Assembly (NCBI RefSeq): GCF_001307105.1
Contig: NZ_LGYN01000001.1
Span: 62,001-126,000 of the forward strand
Source of the DNA: Bacillus australimaris
Lineage (GTDB): Bacteria > Bacillota > Bacilli > Bacillales > Bacillaceae
Length of the DNA stretch: 64,000 nucleotides
Reading direction: 5' to 3'
Shown piece after piece: positions 34,890-43,116 of this stretch; within the stretch, counting starts at the first letter, position 1; each line of letters starts with the position of its first letter. A program made the position numbers and the translations under genes. The notes under the pieces were generated by a model. It did not search any database. It had not been told where the DNA came from and saw only the letters and a program-made list of their open reading frames with translations.

Positions 34890-35321
34890 TTGGAACAAAG
34901 AAAACAAATGATGTATGAAATGGATACTTTACTGAGAACCGTATTCAAACAGATCCGTTATGAAATCAACAGCCTGCTCGAAAACGAATTATCTCGGAAT
35001 GAATTTCTCATTTTAAATCTGCTCCGCGAGCAAGGTGCAAAAAAAGTAACGGAATTCGCTTCCATTCTTGGCGTATCTGCAAGTCATATTACAGCTGTGA
35101 CTGACACACTCGTAGAAAAGGGCTGGATCACCCGTATCCGTTCAAAAGAGGATCGCCGCATCATCAAAATCCACTTAACCGATAAGGGTAAGGAAATTAC
35201 TGAGCATTTCGAGAAAAAGAAAACAGAATACTTTATGGAGCGATTTGAGTCATTTGAGGACGAAGAACTGAAAACAATGATCAAATTATTTAAAAAACTG
35301 GATAAAAGTCAGAAGGATTAA
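34890..35321 (+). CDS. ypoP: MarR-family transcriptional regulator
   Basis: A 143-aa winged-helix regulator with recognition helix SASHITAVTDTLVEKGWI and the wing RIRSKEDRRIIKIHLTDKG (key part EDRRIIKIHLTDKG), characteristic of MarR. The start is TTG at 34890, with GGGGG 8 nt upstream. Divergent from the msrA-msrB operon, which could be a target (inference from position). No cysteine is present near the N terminus, so it is not an OhrR-type peroxide sensor. Matches YpoP by synteny. Confidence 0.88.
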   Translation: MEQRKQMMYEMDTLLRTVFKQIRYEINSLLENELSRNEFLILNLLREQGAKKVTEFASILGVSASHITAVTDTLVEKGWITRIRSKEDRRIIKIHLTDKGKEITEHFEKKKTEYFMERFESFEDEELKTMIKLFKKLDKSQKD

Positions 35322-35375
35322 GCATAGATTTTAGCGCTCAGGACATGCTACGGATAAAAAGAGGTGGAATCAACC

Positions 35376-35636
35376 ATGACAAGCCCTTACCTTTGTCCAA
35401 ACTGTAAAACAAACAGAACGCGCTTTAATCTCATTGAGCAGCTTTCAGAACCTGTAAAGCTGGATCCTGCGACTGGAGCAGTTGTCGAAAGATACGAAGG
35501 AGAGCAGCTTTCTCCTTTTCATATGAGCTATCAAGGTCCTCAAATGAAAGTCCAGTGCGGCGTTTGTGGTTTAATTGAGGATGAAAAAACATTCATTAAA
35601 CTGGCTGAATACCATCAATATTCTTCTCCTTCTTAA
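35376..35636 (+). CDS. 86-aa zinc-ribbon protein
   Basis: Two CxxC pairs, CPNC near the N terminus and CGVC near residue 63, form a probable zinc ribbon (LCPNCKTNRTRFN ... KVQCGVCGLIEDE). The middle segment is unremarkable. ATG 35376 follows AGAGGTGG at about 8 nt. It lies 54 nt after the MarR gene in the same direction and ends in a strong terminator, so the two may be co-transcribed. No named family recognised. Confidence 0.78.
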   Translation: MTSPYLCPNCKTNRTRFNLIEQLSEPVKLDPATGAVVERYEGEQLSPFHMSYQGPQMKVQCGVCGLIEDEKTFIKLAEYHQYSSPS

Positions 35637-35644
35637 CATGCATG

Positions 35645-35671
35645 GCCTGACGGAAAACGTCAGGCTTTTTT
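35645..35671 (+). terminator. terminator after the zinc-ribbon gene
   Basis: GCCTGACG (35645-35652) and CGTCAGGC (35658-35665): an 8-bp stem with a 5-nt loop, then T6. Confidence 0.9.
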
Positions 35672-35690
35672 CTATGCTTCTTTTGCCTAT

Positions 35691-35718
35691 ACAGATCGCC
35701 TTTTTCATGCATACGCTA
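35691..35718 (+). promoter_or_regulatory. SigK-like promoter of the DUF4397 gene
   Basis: AC (35691-35692), a 17-nt spacer and CATACGCTA (35710-35718; exact CATAnnnTA) sit right after the upstream terminator and 38 nt ahead of the ATG. Confidence 0.65.
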
Positions 35719-35755
35719 CAAAAAACACCATCGGTTGAAAGAAGGGATTGATGAC

Positions 35756-36421
35756 ATGCAGCAGGTCTTTTATCATGACTTTCCATATCGGCCATTCGCT
35801 GACGCCTACGAGCATCTTCAAAGCAGCACTTCATCAAAGGCCTTTATTCGTCTATTTCACGCTGCACCAGATCTCAGTGAGCTTGCTGTGTATGTGAATC
35901 AAAAGCAGGTTGTAACAGAGTTGCCTTACAGCCATTTGACCACTTATATGGAGTGGGATGAAGGAATTTATGAAGTAGCAGTGTTCAAAGTGGCTACAAA
36001 AGAAAGAGTTCTTCATTCCCGCATGAGATTTAAAACCGGAGAGACATACACACTATGTATCACAGGTGCTCATGCAGGCTTTGCACTGCTGACGGAGCAG
36101 CAAGACACTGCGATCAAACAAGAAGACCTGTCAGCCCTTACATTTGTACAACTGTCTCCGGACCTTCCTTCTATAGATATATATGAACGCGACCAAGGGA
36201 TCTTATCAAAGGAGCTTGGTTATGTAAACGGCACCCATATCCATCATTTCTCACCGAATAAATATCATTTTGAATTGAAAGCTGCTGGCACTCAAAGTGT
36301 ATTGCTTGATATCCCCAAAGTTCATCTGCAGCCAAAGCGCGCATACCTGATTCTGCTTCATGGTTTTGCTAACGGAGAACCAGAACTTATGGCGAAGGTG
36401 GTCTTGTCTCGGCAATTATAA
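35756..36421 (+). CDS. DUF4397 domain protein, putative SigK-dependent spore gene
   Basis: A 221-aa protein with no signal peptide, containing two related beta-sandwich-like halves. Typical DUF4397 stretches are IRLFHAAPDLSELAVYVNQKQV and FVQLSPDLPSIDIYERDQ, each followed by a segment like GEIYEV/HFELKAAG. ATG 35756 follows AAGGGA at 8 nt; an upstream in-frame TTG lies inside the leader. The SigK-type promoter suggests mother-cell expression and perhaps a coat role. I do not recognise a B. subtilis counterpart at this position. Flanked by terminators on both sides. Confidence 0.78.
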   Translation: MQQVFYHDFPYRPFADAYEHLQSSTSSKAFIRLFHAAPDLSELAVYVNQKQVVTELPYSHLTTYMEWDEGIYEVAVFKVATKERVLHSRMRFKTGETYTLCITGAHAGFALLTEQQDTAIKQEDLSALTFVQLSPDLPSIDIYERDQGILSKELGYVNGTHIHHFSPNKYHFELKAAGTQSVLLDIPKVHLQPKRAYLILLHGFANGEPELMAKVVLSRQL

Positions 36422-36452
36422 AAAAAGAGCCTTTCCACATGGAAAAGGCTCC
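36421..36452. terminator. bidirectional terminator between the DUF4397 gene and ypmT
   Basis: GAGCCTTTCC pairs with GGAAAAGGCTC (one bulged A) between about 36428 and 36451. A-run on the left. Confidence 0.75.
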
Positions 36453-36650
36453 TTACGAGACATCTTCAGCTTTTTCTTGCTTTTGAAAATCAAAAGCAAG
36501 AATCATGATGCCTAGAAATAATGCACAGTAGGCAATATTTAAGTAAAACTGATCGATATTTTCTGCTTTTAAATCATTGGCAGCTGTAATGCCAAAGTAC
36601 GCAGCAAATAAAAGCGACAGTAAACTAAAATATTGATAGACTCGCTTCAT
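36453..36650 (-). CDS. ypmT: small membrane protein YpmT
   Basis: 65 aa, MKRVYQYFSLLSLLFAAYFGI start, with two predicted helices (about 4-22 and 38-56) and a charged C-terminal tail (FQKQEKAEDVS). ATG 36650 follows GGAGTG. Last gene of the degV-ypmQRST run; the gap to ypmS is 20 nt. Length and position match YpmT. Function unknown. Confidence 0.8.
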   Translation of the reverse strand: MKRVYQYFSLLSLLFAAYFGITAANDLKAENIDQFYLNIAYCALFLGIMILAFDFQKQEKAEDVS

Positions 36651-36670
36651 GATTTCACTCCTGACCCACA

Positions 36671-37237
36671 CTATTGCTTTGGATGATAATATGAGAATTC
36701 AATTTCATCGTTCTGTAAATCAATTTTGTTTGCTTTGACATACATATTATTCGTCAGTGGCATTTCTGACAGACGTACTTCAACCGTTTTTTGATCCGGT
36801 TTGACATGAACGAATTCTGGCAGCTCATAGAACTGACCCATGTAGCTTAAAACAAAACTAATCGGAATGCTCAATTGTCCAATTGAAAAGTCATCCACTT
36901 TCAAAAGCACATCACCATTATCTTCAACAGTTGGCGTAAATGAGACGTTTGCATCAATCGTTGAAGAGAAAGCTTTAATTGCACCTGTCACCTTCACATC
37001 TTGATCGATTGCTACATGAAAGTCCGGCATATCACTTGACCCTTGATTTTTCAAATAATCATTGACAAAGCTGGTGAGAGATTCCTTCGAGCTGGATATA
37101 TGAAAAGCATACTCGCTTTTCACGTCTTTCGGTGAAGCGGATTGACCGCCTGGCAGCAGCATCAAAATACCGCAAGCAAGAACAATCAACAGATTGATGG
37201 CAAGTAAAATAAAAAATAAGCTTTTCCATTTTTTCAT
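36671..37237 (-). CDS. ypmS: YpmS, membrane-anchored DUF2140 protein
   Basis: 188 aa with one N-terminal membrane anchor (SLFFILLAINLLIVLACGILML) and an extracytoplasmic beta-rich domain (DVKVTGAIKAFSSTIDANVSFTPTVEDNGDVLLKV in part). ATG 37237 has GGGTG 6-7 nt upstream; the GTG three codons earlier is inside that box. The gene follows ypmR by 10 nt in the operon. Matches YpmS in length. Role not known; probably envelope-associated. Confidence 0.84.
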   Translation of the reverse strand: MKKWKSLFFILLAINLLIVLACGILMLLPGGQSASPKDVKSEYAFHISSSKESLTSFVNDYLKNQGSSDMPDFHVAIDQDVKVTGAIKAFSSTIDANVSFTPTVEDNGDVLLKVDDFSIGQLSIPISFVLSYMGQFYELPEFVHVKPDQKTVEVRLSEMPLTNNMYVKANKIDLQNDEIEFSYYHPKQ

Positions 37238-37247
37238 ATATGTCACC

Positions 37248-38009
37248 CTATTCCTTCGGCAGTCCTTCTTTTTTCACTTCGGAGAATAAACGATTTGCCA
37301 TAAGAGAGTACCCCTTTTGGTTTGGGTGGAAATCATCATCTGCCAATAATTTTTCATCAGAATCTTCTTCAAATAAATCTGCTACATTGATCATATCCGC
37401 ATTGCCGTCTTTTTTTAGTTCCTTTTTGGCAGCTGCGTTCCAGTCTTTGACGACTTCATCAATATCTCGCAGCTCAGACAAACTGAACTTAAAGGGATTG
37501 TACATGCTGACATACATGATTTTCGCATGGTCATTCTGTTCTCTCAGTTGAGAAAGAATGGTTTTAAAGCGCTCCTCAAAAGGACCTTGCTCTTTTTGAA
37601 AAGGAGCAAAAGTCAAATTCAGCACATTTTGTCGAACAACATGCATTAAGTCATTTCCGCCGATCGTAAAGAAAATATAGTCAGCGTCTTTCAATCCGTC
37701 CTGCACTTTTTTTTCTTTTAATCTTTTTAATAAATCTACGGTTCTACTGCCTTTAATGGCATAGTTTTTTAATGTAACAGATTGCACGCCGTCCTCCGCT
37801 TCTATCTTGTCACGGGTCATGCCTGCATATCCTTTTTTATCTTGATCTCCGATTCCTTCTGTTAAGGAATCTCCAACCGCTGCGATGGTAATATGTTCTT
37901 TTACGTTTTGTGTGTCTTCTAGTTTATCCTTTATGCCAGCCTCTTGCGCGGAACATGCAGAAAGAACAATAGCTAGAGACATCACAATCAAAATCAAACG
38001 AGCCTTCAA
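37248..38009 (-). CDS. ypmR: GDSL-family lipase/esterase lipoprotein
   Basis: A 253-aa SGNH hydrolase lipoprotein. Signal peptide with lipobox LSAC (Cys19); block I AAVGDSLTEG with nucleophile Ser48; block III GGNDL; block V DDDFHPN with the catalytic Asp/His. TTG 38009 is chosen because GGAGG lies 10 nt upstream and the signal peptide begins right after it; the in-frame ATGs upstream have no ribosome binding site. Substrate unknown. In an operon with ypmQ and ypmS. Confidence 0.88.
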   Translation of the reverse strand: MKARLILIVMSLAIVLSACSAQEAGIKDKLEDTQNVKEHITIAAVGDSLTEGIGDQDKKGYAGMTRDKIEAEDGVQSVTLKNYAIKGSRTVDLLKRLKEKKVQDGLKDADYIFFTIGGNDLMHVVRQNVLNLTFAPFQKEQGPFEERFKTILSQLREQNDHAKIMYVSMYNPFKFSLSELRDIDEVVKDWNAAAKKELKKDGNADMINVADLFEEDSDEKLLADDDFHPNQKGYSLMANRLFSEVKKEGLPKE

Positions 38010-38078
38010 ACGATGATGTCCCTCCTTTTTCTGATTAAAAAAGTGTATCATGTTTTTGCCCATTTGAACATCCTTATG

Positions 38079-38669
38079 CTAGCTTCGATTCAGCGTTTTG
38101 ATGTCCTTGATCATGTCATCATATGGTGTGTTTTGCACGCCGTCATAATTTTTCATCACTTTCCCCTCCTGATCGACAAGGAAAAACAGGGACTGATGAA
38201 TCACTTGGTCTTCATCTTCAGGTTTTTTCACAATGGTTTTAAAGCTTTTCATCGCGAATTTTTCAATTGCGGACTGTGAGTAGCCAGTGAGAAAATCCCA
38301 ATTCTTAAAGGACAATGGATATGCTTTTGCAAATTCTTTGAGCTTTTTCGGTGAATCGACCTCTGGGTCCACGCTAAAGGAAATGATATGTACATCCAGC
38401 TTTTCTTCTTTTAAGCGTTTTTGCAGCTCTGTCATATGCGCAGTCATCGGCGGACAGATCGTTTCACAGCTTGTGAAAATAAAATCTGCCACCCATACTT
38501 TCCCCTTCAAATCATCCAATGACACCTTTTGACCATCCTGATTTTCAAACTCAAACGGCTCGATTTGATAATTTAATGCATCCTTGATTTGTCCATTTGA
38601 ACACGAGACTAAAAGAAGCACGCTTATCATCATAAGCGCACCAACCAAGGCTCCCCTTTTTCTATACAT
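38079..38669 (-). CDS. ypmQ: SCO1/SenC-family copper chaperone lipoprotein
   Basis: 196 aa. Signal peptide and lipobox LVSC (Cys23), then a thioredoxin-fold domain. The SCO copper-binding set is intact: Cys68 and Cys72 in FTSCETICPP and His158 in DQVIHQSLFF. It delivers copper to the CuA site of cytochrome c oxidase at the outer membrane face. ATG with AAGGGG upstream. It follows degV by 22 nt in the same direction. Confidence 0.93.
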   Translation of the reverse strand: MYRKRGALVGALMMISVLLLVSCSNGQIKDALNYQIEPFEFENQDGQKVSLDDLKGKVWVADFIFTSCETICPPMTAHMTELQKRLKEEKLDVHIISFSVDPEVDSPKKLKEFAKAYPLSFKNWDFLTGYSQSAIEKFAMKSFKTIVKKPEDEDQVIHQSLFFLVDQEGKVMKNYDGVQNTPYDDMIKDIKTLNRS

Positions 38670-38691
38670 GATATGTCCATCCCCTTTTTCA

Positions 38692-39534
38692 TCAATCGGT
38701 ATAAAAAGTAAAGCCTATTGCGCCCTTTCCAGTATGACACGAAATAATCGGTGTTGTGTAGGCGATGTCAACAAGTGCTTCAGGTGTGTGGTCAAGCAGC
38801 GCTGATTTGAGCTTTTCGGCGAGCTCTAATGCATCTGCATGCGCGATCCCGATAGCTTGAACTGTTTTTCCTTTTACCGCCTGTACATACTGTTTTGTGA
38901 GATAACGGACAAGAGCAGAGTAGCTTCTCACATTCGCTTCTGGCGTGTATACCCCGTCTGTCAAGCTGGCAATTGGTTTGATGTGAAGAAGCGAGCCGAT
39001 CAGCGCTTTTCCTTTTCCAATTCTCCCACCTTTGACGAGATTTTCTAATGTATCAATTGTGACATATAACTTTGTTTGAAGGCGGATTTTATCTAGCTCT
39101 GAGATAATGTCTTCACAGCTTGCACCCTTTTTGGCAAGTTCTGCTGCTTTAACGACTTGAAATCCTAATCCATAGGAAATATAATTCGAATCGATCACCG
39201 TGATGTTTCCATCTACCATTTTCGAAGCGCTTTCAGCAGTTTGAACAGTACCACTCATCCCACCAGTTAAATGAATACTTATTACTTCGCTTCCATCTGC
39301 CGTCAGCTTTTCATATAATTCGACGAATTGACCTATCGCAGGTTGAGACGTTTTCGGCAGTTCCTCAGCGGCCTCCATTTTTTCAATAAATTCATCTGGC
39401 TGTATATTCACTCGATCAATATAATCAACTCCAGAAATGGAGATATTGAGCGGAATTACGTGAATGGAAAGATCATTGATTTTGTCATGCGGAAGGTCCA
39501 CAGTTGAATCTGTTACAATTTTAATTTGTTTCAC
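38692..39534 (-). CDS. degV: DegV-family fatty-acid-binding protein
   Basis: A 280-aa two-domain DegV protein. The N-terminal signature is IVTDSTVDLP; the lipid-contact region includes TSQPAIGQFVELYE and HLTGGMSGTVQTA. DegV/FakB proteins bind a fatty acid for phosphorylation by a FakA-type kinase. GTG start at 39534 with AAGGATGAG upstream. Probably the first gene of the degV-ypmQRST operon. Confidence 0.92.
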   Translation of the reverse strand: MKQIKIVTDSTVDLPHDKINDLSIHVIPLNISISGVDYIDRVNIQPDEFIEKMEAAEELPKTSQPAIGQFVELYEKLTADGSEVISIHLTGGMSGTVQTAESASKMVDGNITVIDSNYISYGLGFQVVKAAELAKKGASCEDIISELDKIRLQTKLYVTIDTLENLVKGGRIGKGKALIGSLLHIKPIASLTDGVYTPEANVRSYSALVRYLTKQYVQAVKGKTVQAIGIAHADALELAEKLKSALLDHTPEALVDIAYTTPIISCHTGKGAIGFTFYTD

Positions 39535-39721
39535 TATCGTCTCATCCTTGCTGTCTTAGTCTTTACATATGATATTACCTTATTTCCTGCACACTTGAAA
39601 ACAACTGTCAGAACGTTTTTGAATTTGTCACATTTTCTTCTTTTCACGAAAAAAATCCTTGCCAAACTGAGCAGCGGCCATTTCAAAATGGCGGTTCACC
39701 CCTTTTGACAAAGATTATTCC

Positions 39722-39973
39722 TTACGCATTGTGCTTCAGTGTAGGCTCTCGGTAGATCTGTTCATATGTGCTCCACTTGACGTTACGTTTCACATCCTCT
39801 CTGAAAGAGTACACAGCTCTCTTTCCTTTAGATACATAGACTTTTTTCAAGAAAGCTTCAAGTCTAAAGGTGAGCATGAAACGATATGTCTCATCTCCCT
39901 TTAGAACAGGGACTTCTGTTACCTTGATCTGAGCTCCATCCATCCGTCTAAAACATATTGTTTTGAGCAGCAC
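39722..39973 (-). CDS. ypmP: YpmP, DUF2535 protein
   Basis: An 83-aa basic soluble protein with beta-rich halves (QIKVTEVPVLKGDETYRFMLTFRLEAFLKKVYV in part). Length and position between degV and ilvA match B. subtilis YpmP. It lies 36 nt downstream of ilvA in the same direction, so it may be co-transcribed. Function unknown. Confidence 0.82.
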   Translation of the reverse strand: MLLKTICFRRMDGAQIKVTEVPVLKGDETYRFMLTFRLEAFLKKVYVSKGKRAVYSFREDVKRNVKWSTYEQIYREPTLKHNA

Positions 39974-40009
39974 AACCGATCAATCCTCTTTTCCAATTAT
40001 CTGTTAAGC

Positions 40010-41278
40010 CTAAATAAATAGGTGGAATAAATCTTGATCTTTATTCACTTCAACATAGTGGAAGCCTTTTTTATTCATTCGTTCAATCAGCGCCGCATAG
40101 TCATCTCTTTCTTTCAATTCGATGCCGACAAGCGCGGGGCCTTTGCTTCGGTTATTCTTTTTCGTATATTCAAAACGTGAGATATCATCATTTGGCCCTA
40201 ACACTTCATCTAAAAATTCTCGAAGTGCTCCTGCTCTTTGCGGAAAGTTGACAATGAAGTAATGTTGAAGACCTTCATAGATCATCGAACGTTCTTTGAT
40301 TTCTTGCATTCTGCCGATGTCATTATTTCCTCCACTGACAATACAAACAACATTTTTGCCTTTAATCTCTTCGCGATGGGCATCTAATGCTGCGATCGGC
40401 AATGCACCTGCTGGTTCTGCTACAATTGCACATTGATTATACAGCTCTAAAATGGTCGTACATACTTTCCCTTCTGGTACAAGACTGATTTTATCAACAA
40501 CAGATTGAAGCGTCTTAAACGTCTTTTCACCAATTCGTTGAACCGCTGCTCCGTCTACAAACTTATCAATCGAATCAAGTGTTACAACCTCGCCCTTCTC
40601 ATGGGAAGCATGCAGTGAAGCTGCACCAAGCGGTTCGACTGCAATGATTTCGGTTTCTGGTGCGATATTTTTGATATATGTACCAACACCAGATAACAGG
40701 CCTCCCCCTCCGACACTTGCAAATAAATAGTGAGGCTCTACTTCGATATCATTTAATATTTCTACAGCAGTCGTTCCTTGTCCTGCCATCACATCCAAAT
40801 CATCAAACGGATGGATAAATTCGCGCTTTTCTTTGTCTCCGCATTTTACGGCTTCATGGTATGAATCATCAAACGTATCTCCGGTTAAAATAATTTCAAC
40901 ATATTCTTTTCCGAATAGCTCCACTTGGGATACTTTTTGCCTTGGCGTCGTAGCAGGCATAAAGATTTTCCCGTGGATACCTAAATATTTACAAGAATAG
41001 GCAACACCCTGTGCGTGATTTCCAGCACTTGCGCATACAATGCCATTTTCTAGTTTTTCTTTTGGAAGCTGGCTCATTTTATTAAAAGCGCCTCTTAATT
41101 TAAAGGAACGAACTACTTGAAGGTCCTCTCTTTTTAAGTAGACATTACATTCATATCGTTCAGAAAGTCGCTCATTTTTTTGAAGTGGTGTATGAATGAC
41201 TACATCCTTCAAATTTTGATGGGCCTTTAAGATGTCTTTCACTTGAATTAGCGTGTTTTCTTTGAGCAACGGTTTCAT
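40010..41278 (-). CDS. ilvA: threonine dehydratase (biosynthetic)
   Basis: A 422-aa PLP enzyme deaminating threonine to 2-oxobutanoate, the first committed step to isoleucine. PLP lysine in VVRSFKLRGAFNKM; the glycine-rich loop SVGGGGLLSG; a single C-terminal ACT-like regulatory domain (about 325-422, HYFIVNFPQRAGALREFLDEVLG in part) for isoleucine feedback. ATG 41278 has AAAGGA 8 nt upstream. CodY control is expected from B. subtilis, but I could not assign a convincing box. ilvD is found 7 kb away. Confidence 0.96.
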   Translation of the reverse strand: MKPLLKENTLIQVKDILKAHQNLKDVVIHTPLQKNERLSERYECNVYLKREDLQVVRSFKLRGAFNKMSQLPKEKLENGIVCASAGNHAQGVAYSCKYLGIHGKIFMPATTPRQKVSQVELFGKEYVEIILTGDTFDDSYHEAVKCGDKEKREFIHPFDDLDVMAGQGTTAVEILNDIEVEPHYLFASVGGGGLLSGVGTYIKNIAPETEIIAVEPLGAASLHASHEKGEVVTLDSIDKFVDGAAVQRIGEKTFKTLQSVVDKISLVPEGKVCTTILELYNQCAIVAEPAGALPIAALDAHREEIKGKNVVCIVSGGNNDIGRMQEIKERSMIYEGLQHYFIVNFPQRAGALREFLDEVLGPNDDISRFEYTKKNNRSKGPALVGIELKERDDYAALIERMNKKGFHYVEVNKDQDLFHLFI

Positions 41279-41459
41279 GTACAAGATCCTTTCTCTTTAA
41301 CCTTATTTAATTTGTCATTATAACATGAATATTCAAAAAATAAACCAATAGATCAAGGATCAAACATAAAATTTAAAAACTTTTTCGTTTTCCTGTACAT
41401 TTGTTTTAATTGGGTGTTACAATTGAACCAATTAGAACCACAAAGAAAGGAAACACCCC

Positions 41460-42428
41460 ATGGCCACACATTTATTCACGTCTATCTATGGAGATCATCA
41501 AGACATCAAGCGTGCCATTCATCTGGCAAAACAATTCTCGAAAAACGAGCAGCCAGTCTTGATAACGGGAGAAATCGGCACAGGCAAAACTCGATTCGCC
41601 CAAGAAATAGCAAAAGCATCTGTTCCACACACAGCACTGTCACACATATATTGCCCCACCTTGAATGAAGAAATCTTGCAGAAAGCCTTCATGGAAAAGA
41701 ACAATCAAATTCTTTATTTAGACGAGATTGGTGCCTTAAGTATTCCACTGCAGCACCAGATCATTCGTTTTCTAGACGCTTCACCTGCAACAAAAGTGAT
41801 CGCTTCTTCGTCTTTATCAATAGAGGCACTCAGGGTTTCCTCTACCTTTTTACCTGAGCTGTTTTATCGTCTGAATGTTCTTCATTTGGCTCTTCCAGCT
41901 TTAGCCGAACGAAAAACAGACATTCCTGTGTTAACAAATGCTTTCTTTCAAGAGCTGAACATGGCACCAAGTATTGATTCAAGTGTTTGGGAGGCCTTGC
42001 AGCAGTATCCATTTGAAGGAAACGTGCAAGAACTCAAAAATATCGTTCATTACGCTGCAGCGATACTAGAGGGACAAACGGTCTTTTTACATCATTTACC
42101 GCCCTTTGTGTTAGCACCTCTTCCGTCAGCTGTGAAAGGAAAAAAGGAAGAACACCAGCTTACACTAATGGAAAAACAAGAGTTTGTTTTCTTGCTGGAA
42201 GCCATTAAATCTCTCAATGAAAAAGGAGAAGCTGCCAGCAGACGAATCTTATCTGAATTAAGCAAACAAGGAGATATCCCGCTGACCCCTCAGCAGGTGA
42301 GAAACCGCTTAGATGATCTTGAGAAAAAAGCATATGTGACGAAAGGAAAAGGCAGGGCCGGAACGAAGATTACACTTGAAGGTCTTTCATTTCTGAAGTC
42401 GCTTGATGGTTATATACCGGTTCAATAA
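41460..42428 (+). CDS. yplP: YplP, AAA+ regulator related to sigma-54 activators but lacking GAFTGA
   Basis: 322 aa. AAA+ domain with Walker A GEIGTGKT (37-44), Walker B ILYLDEIG (84-91), R-finger ELFYRLNVLHL and FEGNVQELKNIVHYA, all like enhancer-binding proteins. The loop between Walker A and B is about 19 residues shorter than in KamR and has no GAFTGA. The C terminus is a winged-helix-like region (TPQQVRNRLDDLEKKAYVTKG) rather than a Fis helix. No sensory domain. Divergent from ilvA and coupled to yplQ. In B. subtilis YplP is linked to cold adaptation with SigL. Confidence 0.85.
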   Translation: MATHLFTSIYGDHQDIKRAIHLAKQFSKNEQPVLITGEIGTGKTRFAQEIAKASVPHTALSHIYCPTLNEEILQKAFMEKNNQILYLDEIGALSIPLQHQIIRFLDASPATKVIASSSLSIEALRVSSTFLPELFYRLNVLHLALPALAERKTDIPVLTNAFFQELNMAPSIDSSVWEALQQYPFEGNVQELKNIVHYAAAILEGQTVFLHHLPPFVLAPLPSAVKGKKEEHQLTLMEKQEFVFLLEAIKSLNEKGEAASRRILSELSKQGDIPLTPQQVRNRLDDLEKKAYVTKGKGRAGTKITLEGLSFLKSLDGYIPVQ

Positions 42429-42442
42429 AAGGAGGACATCCA

Positions 42443-43081
42443 TTGTTTACTGTAAAAGAAGAAATTGCAAATGCCATTACACATGGCATTGGAGTTATTT
42501 TATCCATACCAGCCATTGTGTTTCTCGTATTATTCGCTGTTCAATACGGCACCGTCACAGATATTATCAGCTTTTCGATATTCGGTGCATCCATGCTTCT
42601 GCTTTATTTAAGCTCGACCTTGCTTCATAGCATCCGGCACAAAAAAACAAAAGATATTTTTGAAATCCTTGATCACTCGGCCATTTATGTATTGATTGCT
42701 GGTACATATACCCCCTTTTTACTTGGACCATTAAAAGGTGCACTCGGCTATACACTGCTTGCAATTGTGTGGGCCCTTGCTGCTGGCGGTATTGTCTTTA
42801 AAATCTTTTTCGTCAAACGCTTTATTATCGTATCCACCCTCGTCTATTTATTAATGGGCTGGATGATTATTATCGCTATTAAACCGCTCTACATCCAATT
42901 AACAGGTGCAGGATTTGGCCTCTTACTGTTAGGCGGAATATTATATTCAGTCGGAACCATCTTTTATATTTGGCGGAAAATCCCCTATCATCATGCGATT
43001 TGGCACAGCTTTGTCCTTGGCGGCAGTGCGTCGATGTTCTTCTGTATTCTATTTTATTGCGTGAACGTTCCTACTGCATAA
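42443..43081 (+). CDS. yplQ: hemolysin III/adiponectin-receptor-like membrane protein
   Basis: 212 aa with seven predicted helices. The conserved HlyIII signature is EEIANAITHGIG at the N terminus, SSTLLHSIRH in the middle and PYHHAIWHSFVLGG at the end, including the metal-binding His pairs. TTG start at 42443 with an AAAGGAGG. It follows yplP by 14 nt, so the two form an operon. Despite the name there is no evidence for toxin activity; PAQR-like hydrolase or receptor is the family theme. Confidence 0.88.
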   Translation: MFTVKEEIANAITHGIGVILSIPAIVFLVLFAVQYGTVTDIISFSIFGASMLLLYLSSTLLHSIRHKKTKDIFEILDHSAIYVLIAGTYTPFLLGPLKGALGYTLLAIVWALAAGGIVFKIFFVKRFIIVSTLVYLLMGWMIIIAIKPLYIQLTGAGFGLLLLGGILYSVGTIFYIWRKIPYHHAIWHSFVLGGSASMFFCILFYCVNVPTA

Positions 43082-43082
43082 A

Positions 43083-43115
43083 AAAACCAGCATCCACTAT
43101 TCGGATGCTGGTTTT
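43083..43115. terminator. bidirectional terminator between yplQ and ypkP
   Basis: AAAACCAGCATCC (43083-43095) and GGATGCTGGTTTT (43103-43115): a 13-bp perfect stem. Confidence 0.92.
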
Positions 43116-43116
43116 T

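Noticed and set aside
39677-39692. GCCATTT/AAATGGC inverted repeat between degV and ypmP
   Set aside because: Perfect short dyad, but no T-run and no operator-like promoter beside it; could be chance in a 187-bp gap.
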